Shown here piece by piece: positions 51,160 to 62,519 of a stretch of DNA of 64,000 bases (the first letter of the stretch is position 1; every line of letters begins with the position of its first letter). The DNA lies in assembly GCA_944474755.1 (NCBI GenBank), contig OX104120.1:20616492-20680491 (forward strand). Direction: 5' to 3'. This stretch comes from Limnoperna fortunei (lineage: Eukaryota; Mollusca; Bivalvia; Mytilida; Modiolidae). Both the position numbers and the translations under genes were made by a program. The notes under the pieces are model-generated. The model did not search any database. It was not told the origin of the DNA and saw only the letters and a program-made list of their open reading frames with translations.

Positions 51160-51495
51160 TTCTAATGTCCAGATCGAACCTCAGAATAAGGAAACGGATA
51201 TCAAATAATGAAATATCAAAATATCAAAATGCATTTTTGAATAAAGGAATAACAACTGCCAATGTCAGAATCAAAATGACGAATAAGGAAAAGAATTTCG
51301 AAAGAAAATGCATATGGAAATGGCATGTTTTATAAGAACATAAAAATGGTCACGGTCTATATGAAAATTTATAAAGGTCGAATTCGAAATGACGGTTACG
51401 GAAATGAATATCACAATGTCGTTTTTTATGCGGAAATGAAAACAGTGACGCTTTTCATGAAAAATCCCATTGTCAGAATTGAATGTCGCTGGCTA
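51160..51495 (+). repeat. Cryptic short-period repeat, decayed
   Basis: The words AATGTC, AATATC, AAAATG and GAAATG recur every 8-20 nt (AATATCAAAATATCAAAATG; CCAATGTCAGAATC; AATATCACAATGTCG). It looks like a decayed short-unit satellite. The reading frame across it is a by-product. Confidence 0.4.
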
Positions 51496-52170
51496 CTTTT
51501 TAAAGTTTAATATCTTGAGTTAAGTCTTGAAATTTATTGTCTTGCTTCATTGAGTAAATTTATGTATTATCTAAATTTAGCTAAAACACGTTTATATTCC
51601 ATGTACGGTCTCTTGAGTTTACATTACCTGTATTTTCATAACTCAAATCATTGCATTGTATCACACGTGGCGTTATAACTAATTTCAGGTACGGTTTACT
51701 GAGCTATTGCGCGATAATATAGTTCGATGTTTGCATTTACCGTAGTAAGTACTTTCTATCTGTAATATTGTTTTGACTATTTTTCAGGTGAAAAACAGTA
51801 TGTTTTGTAGTGCGAAATGTAATAATTTTGTTCTTTGCATTTGAATAAAAATATAATTCTGTTCATATATTCGTACGCGATCAAGCTGGCTAGTGTTGTA
51901 TTCATTACATTATGTGCACGTGATTATGTGTCATAACCATTTATTGTAAATCACGTGTTGTAAATGTGTTGAACAAATAAACATTTCGTACTATTATCAT
52001 AAATGCACATTAAATCTGCTCTCATCTGAATTTAATTATATAACAAGAAAAGGTATGCGTTAAACCCATATCCAGAGATGTTCGATTTATATGTTATAGG
52101 TGTATCCCATTTGGTTTAATAGTTTTTTTTCAATTTGCTTTATTTAAAATTTTATCATATGCTGTAAAGA

Positions 52171-52396
52171 CAGGGGCGTAGCTAGACTAATTACAATGTG
52201 GATTCACAAAGAACTAGTGGGGTCCGGGTATGCACCCCGGAATATTTTTGAAAACAATGGTGCAATTTGGAGAATTCTAAAGTGGTTTATTTAGAACTGA
52301 AATGGACAGTTTATTGATTACAGGGATAGGTTGCAATTTGTTCTTAAAATAATGTGGATTCAGCCGCGTACTCGCGTATAGGCAGCTACGCCCCTG
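52171..52396. mobile_element. 226-bp hAT-like MITE
   Basis: The ends CAGGGGCGTAGCTAG and, reversed, CAGGGGCGTAGCTGCC. This is a common hAT-type terminus. The 8-bp flanks no longer match well. Confidence 0.65.
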
Positions 52397-52527
52397 AAAG
52401 GGATGCAAATATAGACGATTGTGAAAGGCAAGAAATAATCATCTTGATTATAATATCTCAACTTTGAGAAGAGTACTGTAATAAAAAAAGCAAAGTTTTC
52501 GAAGAACATATATCTATTGTTTACCAA

Positions 52528-53110
52528 CAGGGGCGTAGCTGCCTTTACGCAAATACGCAGTTGCGTACTTTCGGAAACAGTAACAAAAATTAAAAAGTGA
52601 CAAAAATGTCTTCATGCAGCGTTAAATTTATACTTTTCAATTCAGATAATATAAACTACAATCCTATAACTCGTCTCCGCATTCATAAACACCATCAATC
52701 CGGAAATTGTACTCTTCCGACCGTATGTTTGCGTTTTACTTTTTTAAAAGTTTGCATTGCATAAAATTTAAAATGACCTCTTCGTCAAGGACTGAGTTTC
52801 TCGAATCGTCAACACCTTATCCAGACATATTGAAGCTCGACGGCGAGCAGCATTCCATCACCGATGATGTCAAATATAAAGTGTTAACTTTGAAATGGGA
52901 AAACGTTCACCTATTCAATTTTCCAATATATCTACCGTATTTTGTTGAGCCAAAAGTAGATTTGGTTTTCGTCATGTCATAATCATATTTGAAGCCCAGT
53001 TAAGGTCTCTCAAAAAGTGGTTCAAAACTGTTCAAAATCGCTAAAATCCGGGAGCTTCCAGGGGGCTTCGCCCCCCAGGTCCCCCCACAAGGGCTTTGCC
53101 CTGGACCCAC
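52528..53110 (+). mobile_element. One end of a larger hAT-like element (tentative)
   Basis: CAGGGGCGTAGCTGCC at 52528 is the same terminus as the preceding MITE. The sequence runs to a GC-rich GGGGGCTTCGCCCCCC..GGCTTTGCCCTGGACCC block at 53050-53110, often seen in decayed hAT copies. The opposite terminus was not found; the short frame at 52707-52982 has no domain I recognise. Confidence 0.35.
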
Positions 53111-54510
53111 TGGGCAAAATCTTCCTACTTTAAAGCTGTTTTAGAAAAACTGATTTTTTCTGTATCTTTTTTTGTTCTGATATTGATGCAAATAGAACAA
53201 CACAAATTTATACCGTTAAGTTTGAACATTTGTTCAGTGAGTCAATATTTGTTAAATTATTTTTCACAAAACCACGTGTGAAGTGACGACAGTTATTTAA
53301 ATCTATCACGGACCATTGGTTAATAGTTAAGCGTAAACAATGTCCTTAAAAGGTACATTGATTACCTATCCTACATATAAATTACAAACAACATATACTT
53401 TAACAATACCCATAAAAATGGGAATTGCTTAGAGACGGTTAGCTTTTTAGAAAACTTGTGTTATAAAATAATATCAAAGTTGCATCTATAGGTAGCACAA
53501 GTCTTCTTTAGCGGAAAGATATTTCTTAGTTCACGAATTTGTTTTGCTTATAATTCGACGCGCTCGGTTTTCAGTGCAGCTAGGCCGCTTCCCCCAGCTC
53601 CCTAACCCACCCCATTAGTAATTTTAGAAAAATTATGAATTCATTGCATAAACATATAAATATATATGTACACGTATACATTGTTTGCTTTGTAATATTG
53701 TATTAATATGAACTATTAATATATTTTGTCGTGGTAGAAATATAGATGATTGCAGCGGACAGAGAAGTGTTATTTGAGGACATTATATTTTATTTTATTT
53801 ACCGTAATAATACAATTGTCAGTTGCGTAACTGGCAAGTTGTTCCAATATTATACACGTGTTTTGTTATTATTGATAAATACTTTATGTGCGTTTAAGGA
53901 ATGAAAAAAACATAAATTCATGTCAAGAATCTTTTCTACAACTAAAAACTTATATAATATAAAGTCACTCCAATATTGTATAAAAATTTACATGTTTCCT
54001 TTGTTCATCGTCAAAACGCATAACATTCTAATTTAATTAGTATCAGAGGTTAATTTTTTGTGGTGTTCTTTCAAAGCAGGAAATAAACGCGTATTTCTGA
54101 TTTCTGTTATTATTTACAACACTATAATGTTACAATGAAGCTTAACAAGCATACCTTCACTATTTGTAAATTTAACGTATTGTTCTCGGTTTCTATTTTT
54201 ACTGACTATCTATTGAAGGATATTGACCTTAGAATGACCCAATATACAATGTACTCTAATATAACCTTTCAGTTGTTTGGCTAAACTTTGTCAATCAATT
54301 ACGGAGGTATCATTAATATATACATGATAAAGTACATATTATTATCCGCATTTTACTGTTTTGAATAATTACAGACTCACGTAAATGAGAAAATACCGAG
54401 ACGTTATTATAAGTACAAAATCCCACTACAAAATAAACAAAACTATGAAAAACCCGTTCGAAAACGGGTTATTCACGTTTCTTCAGCATTTCCACTTCGA
54501 CTATAAACTA
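53111..54510. other. Intergenic, nothing recognised
   Basis: AT-rich, no supported gene. Confidence 0.45.
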
Positions 54511-54844
54511 GAGGCTCCCATGAGCCTGTATCGCTCACCTGAACCTGAAACCAAACAACCCTTTTTTATCCAGCTTTTCTTTGCTATAAGAAATTGCCCA
54601 ACACTTCTGCAAAAGTCATTAATTTTGACCTTTTAAGGGAAATAACTCCTATAAGGAGGAGCTTTTGATGCTTAGAGGGATAAGGGAGGTTCACTTCAAA
54701 TTTGCTGTACCTGTTATACTTTTTTAACTATCAGTCGAAAACTCTCTCGACCCCCCCCCCCCCCTTTTCTAATTTAAGCCAACGTAGCTATGTAGGTAGT
54801 CAGGTGTCATGATTTGCACAAGTTTGGCAGAGGACGTCCTAAAG

Positions 54845-56826
54845 CACGGTGTAGAATGGTAACGGACTTATCGCGTTTTTTTCTGCAGTACCGGACTATT
54901 CGGGTTTAGCAACGGACTGTTCGTGAAAGTTGATGTAAATAGAAACAGTAGGTCACTTATTTTGTCTTATTTCTTTGCGATTTTTTTTTTAAATATTAAT
55001 AGAATGTTTATGTCACGGAACGATAGAACTATTTATCTGTCTGCACAAGTTAACACTTAAAGAATATGATTTATAATTTGAAATCGTTTAAAAGAACTCG
55101 ATACCCGGTGTAGTTTGTTTATGAATATGTGACTTGAGAATATATAACGAGCTAATTGTCCTCATTTATCATACTATTTTTTGTTATTTTCTTTTTAATG
55201 CCATCAATGTTAATCACACAAAGGATAAATATATTTATATTTGTTCAAATCTGGAAGAAATTATCGATTTTCATGGAAGGCCATTGCACCGGACTTTTGT
55301 CGTGTGTGGCACCGGACTTCCAGCGTCGGCTGCTGTGTTGAATGGAGATGTTGAGAGCTAGTTTTTAGAAAGTGAAAAGAAATTGGCACAAAAGCGCTTT
55401 ACACTATGTTTAAATAAATATTTTGCCTCTGTTTTTTTACAAGTATTTCTTTAGACAGTTGTATATTGCGAGTATAAATTGTATAGGCACTCGGATTTAT
55501 TTTAAATTAATTTGCAAATGCAGGAATATAAAATTGTTAAAGTAAGAAAACCATATATTAAAGATGAGTTGTTAAAGTTTTATATGAACATGTATGCTGA
55601 CAAAGTTTCAAATTTAACAGATCAAAATAAAATCTTTCTATATAAATTAAAAAAAAAAAACTTAGGAAAAGAATTTTATTCGTCCGATTCGAACTATGAA
55701 AATCGCAAATTCATCTCAAAATTTCGAATAGCAGACCACAGTCTTGAAATAGAAGGTGGAAGATATAAAAAAAAGTCCCCGGTGAACAACGTCTTTGCTC
55801 CTTCTATAATCTAAATGAAGTGGACTATGAGGTTCACTTCTTTTTAAAATGTGATCACAATAAACTGTTTCGGTCTAATCTCTTATATGACTCTAATATC
55901 TCTAATGTTAATCCATATCTCGATTCGCTTAAAGCTATTTTAAACCTGGAAAATTTTCGACAAATTCAGTCTTTCATTAAACTGTCTCTGGAACTGAGGA
56001 CAGGGGTCTCGTAGACTTGAATATTTTGTCGATTTTTTCGATTGCAATTTAGTTGTTTGTTACTTCTGTTATATGTCACTGATCAATGTAGTATTGATTT
56101 ATATGACAATAACGATAATAATACTTATATAAGAAGTCATCTATTCAAAATGAATTTCAGGAAAGGCCCTACGTAATACATTTGTCTTAATCATTCAAAA
56201 ATATTACCACGAGAAATTTCATCATATTTTCTTTTTTCATATTCTTTGGCTTATTTAACAATAAAAGTTTTTTCTTCTTTTTGCTCTGAAAAATATAATT
56301 GAGCACAATATGTCTGTGGCTAAGTACCGCTATTAGTCCGGTGCCCGAAATTTCCACAATATCCATCGCACACAAAAAGTCCGTTGCTTCATATTTTAAT
56401 TTTAGTGACATATCAGTATTATTGTTCAATTTTAATTGCTAGAGCTATGTTGAATGTACATTGTATTTTTAACTCATAACAGGACATCTTTGAACATAAA
56501 AAGTTATTGTTTATATCAATTTGACGATGAATGATAGAAATTCATGTTTGCTTGTTCATGTTGTTTCCCTATTTTTCGATTTGTTTTTAACTTTGTGAAA
56601 TAACCACGAGGTACATCGACGTAACATTTTTGTAGGAGTTATCATAGATCAAATACGTATTCCGTAAGTATGGTTTTTAATCAAACTTACCCCTTCTTGT
56701 TATCATTTGAACTCATTTTTCTGAGTTACTTCATATTTATTGGCATGAACAGACCGTTGCTTAACCCGAATAGTCCGGTACAGCAGAAAAAAAACCGCGA
56801 TAAGTCCGTTACCATTCTACACCGCG
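54845..56826. mobile_element. 1982-bp inverted-repeat transposon, 5-bp target duplication
   Basis: TIRs of about 80 bp: the left starts CACGGTGTAGAATGGTAACG and the right, reversed, CGCGGTGTAGAATGGTAACG. TAAAG flanks it at 54840-54844 and 56827-56831. The uninterrupted homologue (ATCCTAAAGATGATGTG at about 17299) confirms both breakpoints. ACCGGACT words recur inside. No transposase frame. Confidence 0.85.
55512..56014 (+). pseudogene. Relic of a non-LTR retrotransposon C-terminal region
   Basis: Two frames meet at an A-run near 55775. The first ends with KFISKFRIADHSLEIEGGRY; the second carries an EVHFFLKC segment. The order 'FR..H.LEIE.GRY', a Cys, then 'HFFL.C' is typical of the Cys/His tail after LINE reverse transcriptases. 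One indel breaks it and the reverse transcriptase proper is absent. It lies inside the 54845-56826 transposon. Confidence 0.6.
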
Positions 56827-58371
56827 TAAAGATGATGTGCAATGTTTCAAAGCAGTCCTTTCATTGGCTAAAGAGGTGATTTTTTTTTTAATCAAGTAAA
56901 ATTGATTAATAATTGAATTATTTATTGAATTGAATAATTGAATAATTCCTAAACAGTTCATCAGACAATCTCGACACTAAGTCATTTTTGTAGCCCTTAT
57001 AGAGCAGAACAATTAAGCAATGATAACGTTTTCTCTAGTTCTAATAATTTTCAAGATTTTGAGGCAAAAATGTCAAAAATAATCAATTTCGATAATTAAA
57101 GGGCAATAATTCCTATAAGGAGTCATCATACAACTTTAACACAATGGAGTGTTTCGTAGAGTACTTTCAGTGGTGAGGAGATTTTTAATAATCAATTAAA
57201 ACCAATTAAAAAACCTAGTTCAAGGGGAATAACTCTTAAACGGTTAATCAGACAATCTTGACTATGCAGTCATTTTTGTAGCTCTCATACAGCAGAACAA
57301 TTAAGCAATGCTTATTTTTTCTCTAGTTCTAATAATTGTCAAGATTCTGAGGCAAAAATGTCAAAAATCATCAATTTCGACAATTAAAGGGTAATAACTC
57401 CTACAAGGAGTCATCATAAACTTCTACCCATTGGAGTGTTTGGTACAGCATTTGATGCCGATAAAGGCATGTCTCTTCAGTTTTCCTGTATCTTTTATAC
57501 TTTTTGAACTATAAGCCAAAAACTGTATTTTCCCCGACCCCTCCCCCCGCTCTATTTTTAGATATGGCAGCCATGTTGGTTAATCTGCCGCCGTGGTTTG
57601 TGCAAATTTGGTTGAGGACATTTCACGGATGATGTGTATAAAGATTCAAAGCAGTACTTTCAGTGGTTTCAGTGGAGAAAATTTTTAAAAATCAATTAAA
57701 ACCGATTAAAAAAAACAGTTCCAGAAGAATAACTCTTAAACGGTTAATCAGACAATCTTGACACTCTAGTCATTTTTGTAGCCCTCATAGAGCAGAACAA
57801 TTAAGCAATGCTAACTTTTTCTCAAGTTCTAATAATTTTTAAGATTTTGAGGCAAAAATGGCAAAAATCATCAATTTTGACAATTTAAGGGCAATAACTC
57901 CCACAAGGAGTCATCATACATTTTTGACCACATGTAGTGTTTTGTAGAGCTTTAGATGCGGTTTTCCTGTATCTGTTATACTTTTTGAAATTTAAGCTTA
58001 AAACTGTATTTTGACCCCCCCCCCCTGTTCTATTTTTAGACATTGCGGCCATGTTGGTTGGTCTGAGGCCATGATTTGTGCAAACTTGGTAGAGGACATT
58101 TTACTGATGATGTGTGCAAAGTTTCAAAGCAATCCCATCAGTGGTTTTGGAGGAGAAGATTTTTGAAGAAAAGTTAACGACGACGACGACGGACGCCAAG
58201 TGATAGCAATAGCTCACCTGACCGTTCGGGTCAAGTGAGCTAAAAACAACCAATTAAGACAGGGGATCAAGAGGCGTTCAAAGGGAGAGGTTAAGGGTTG
58301 TCCATTACAGAATATATTTAATGCAGCTTTTAGATATAATGATGGGCAGTTGAACTTTTGCTTTTTCATCG

Positions 58372-59850
<1,479 letters not shown>

Positions 59851-59851
59851 A

Positions 59852-60075
59852 ACCTGCCAGGTAAACACACCTGTCAGGTAAACACAGTAGAAATTACAGG
59901 ATGATATTGCGAACAGTAATTAACTAATCAACTAATTAATAAAATTTTCTGTCTGCCTCACACCATGTGGTGCAACCAAGGCAATATGTATAAATATAAA
60001 CCTGTCAGGTAAACACAGCAGGAATAACAGGATGTTATAACAGTAATAAACTAATTAAAAAATTTGTCTGTCTGT
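59852..60075 (+). repeat. Imperfect duplication of about 80 bp
   Basis: ACCTGTCAGGTAAACACAG followed by an AGGATG segment, AACAGTAAT and ACTAATTAA occurs at about 59868 and 60001. An additional CCTGCCAGGTAAACACA precedes the first copy. The ACCTGnCAGGT words are palindromic. Confidence 0.6.
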
Positions 60076-61884
60076 GTTAGGTGACGTGACTTCTTTCGAG
60101 AAGGCATCTGAAACAACAAAATTATTAATAATTAATATTAGATATGCACACGGTGGACATGCACAGGAGTATCTATAAATTCATAAAAACCAACTAAGGT
60201 AAGTTGGCCCAAAAAATACAAATAAATAGGTAAAAATTTTTTAATAAAAGCCATTAGGCAATAAGTCCGTGCGAGACCGTTTTACGGTAGTCAAGGACGT
60301 TAAAAAACCCCTTAAGTAAGTAAGGTAAGTTATGATCACACAAAGGGTGATAAGTTATTACATGTACAAGTGGGTGTGTGTAGCCGAGATGGGGACCGGT
60401 GTTCCAAAACATAAACGAATTTCCAATCATCCAAATTCATGCAAAAAACACATAAAACCTACTTTAAGCAGTATACTACACAGGTGTATCTATAAATTTT
60501 CATAAAAACCAAGGTTTGTTGTGATCACCCAAAGGGTGATGAAGTTGTTACATTCTATAATGGGTGTATGGTCGGTGTATGTAGCCAAGATGGGGACCTG
60601 TGTTCCAAAATATAAACAAATTTTCAATCATCCAAATTCATGCAAAAAACACATAAAACCTACTTTAAGCAGTCTACTACACAGGAGTATCTATAAATTT
60701 TCATAAAAACCAAGATTTGTTGTGATCACACAGAAGGGTGATGAAGTTATCCCATTCACAAATGGGTGTATGGTCGGTGTATGTAGCCAAGATGGGGACC
60801 GGTGTTCCAAAATATAAACAAATTTCCAATCATCCAAATTCATGCAAAAAACACATAAAACCTACTTTAAGCAGTCTACTACACAGGTGTATCTATAAAT
60901 TTTCATAAAAACCAAGGTTTGTTGTGATCACCCAGGGGTGACGGACAAAATCCCCCCCGGACAAAATCCCTTCCGTGTAATTTAGCATAGGCGGACAAAA
61001 TCCCCCTCATTAAATTTACAAGGCGGACAAAATCCCCCCTGAAAATTTTTCAAGGCGGACAAAATCCCTCCCGAATCGGATTATGGCAATATCGATAGGT
61101 ATTGTGCATCATGTTTAATAGTTTTTTACTTGGTACTTGAAATGATGAACGAGACAAAGATTAAAACATGGTTATTATTGTTTTCACTGAAACGCATCAA
61201 GTCGATATGGTTTGTGTTGTACGACATGTGTTAATAAAGGAACCGCGCCATTTGATCCCTTTCATTATTATTTACCGAAAAATCAATTCAAGTTATTGCA
61301 CTAAATTATAGCATTATTTTACTAAATTTTAACTTATAAGTAAAATCCATACTCGTTTCAATTTTCTGAAAGATATGGAGAATGTTTTGCTCAAGTAAGC
61401 GATATTCGTTTGATCATTAACATATTAATTAACAAGTCACCAATTAAGCGGTCCGTCTAAATACTGCTTAGCCTGGGCTAAGTGCACTAAGCCCCAATTA
61501 TGCACCTAGCCCATTAAATCTAATATTTTTTACGCTTTTTAACATTTCATATGAAAGATATTGATATGTTCATGTAGAATTATTATTTTTAAAAAGAAAT
61601 CTTTAAAAATAAGTGAGATATCTAACATTTTATTCGCACGCGCAATAACAATACAATCCCCAAGCGCTGCGGGAAGCCACTAGTGACAATAAACAGGTTA
61701 ATTGCTATAATTATTTGTTAGTTATCTTTAACTGTTCAATCAGACTCTATCATAAATAATTTTGAAGGAAACAATATTTACTTCAATAGAAATGTTTTGT
61801 TGCCAATTTAGCCATACATTACAAAAGCTTCAGGAGGTATTATATATATGTATAATTGAAGCGATGTCAACTATTTAAAATTTT

Positions 61885-62215
61885 TTAATGACTTATGTTT
61901 CATGAACAATCAAATTTATTATTGTTTTACTTTAAACTTATTTTCTGGAAAATTTTTATTGATTAATGTTTCGTGGACAATTAAATTTATTATTGTTTTA
62001 CTATAAACTTATTTGCTGAAATTTTTGTAATGATAATGTTTTATGGACAATTAAATTAATTATTGTTTTACTTTAAACTTATTTGCCGGGAAAATTAAAA
62101 TGATTTGTGTTTCGCGGAAATTTTAATTTATTATTTTACTTTAAACCTAAATTTGGAAAATTCCCGGAAATTTTAATTTATTTTTTTTAAACCTAAATTT
62201 TGAAATATATTGCTT
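61885..62215 (+). repeat. Degenerate tandem repeat, about 70-80 bp x 4
   Basis: TTTATTATTGTTTTACTTTA then AACTTATTT and an ATGTTTCGTGGACAATT-like segment recur four times with growing divergence. Inside the nested element. Confidence 0.65.
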
Positions 62216-62405
62216 TCAACACCTGCAAATTTGTAACAGTAATGAGGAAATAACGGAGAGCTGGTGGCGAACAAAACCTATTCAAGTCTTGCACACACAT
62301 ACATATAAACTCCATTCACCATACACTGCCTTGAGCGGAGTATTGCTAGATCCAGGGAAGGGTACAATCAAACCGACTCTTCAGGGTACAATTATTACGT
62401 ACTGA

Positions 62406-62519
62406 ATGAAGGACGGGTTTGGTAGTATCTTTGCATGTAGGCATGGCATGACGGAGCTTCTAGCTCGCCAGTCAGGTGCTGACGGCATTCCCATTGCACG
62501 GATCTTAACGCTCATACAG
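62406..62519 (+). other. 38-codon frame with donor-like end inside the nested element
   Basis: It is less AT-rich than its surroundings. The ATG frame begins MKDGFGSIFACRHGMTELL and runs to CAG|GTATTA, a possible splice donor. An in-frame stop lies directly before the ATG. It may be a captured exon piece or a remnant of the element's own gene. I do not recognise the protein. Confidence 0.3.

Larger units (their letters stand above)
54510..58246 (+). mobile_element. Family A2 array element with nested transposon
   Basis: The palindrome AGGCTCCCATGAGCCT (54512-54527), word GCTCACCTGA (54533-54542), long units with C-runs (14 C at 54751, 11 C at 58015), (GAC)n at about 58178, hairpin 58211-58241 ending TCAAGTGAGC (9 of 10 complementary to the 5' word), then AAAAA. 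The element at 54845-56826 interrupts its first unit; the sister copy at 17290-17320 shows the empty site. Confidence 0.78.

Noticed and set aside
55134..55361. 75-codon frame inside the 54845-56826 transposon
   Set aside because: It ends in the ACCGGACT-word repeats of the element and shows no transposase or zinc-finger pattern.
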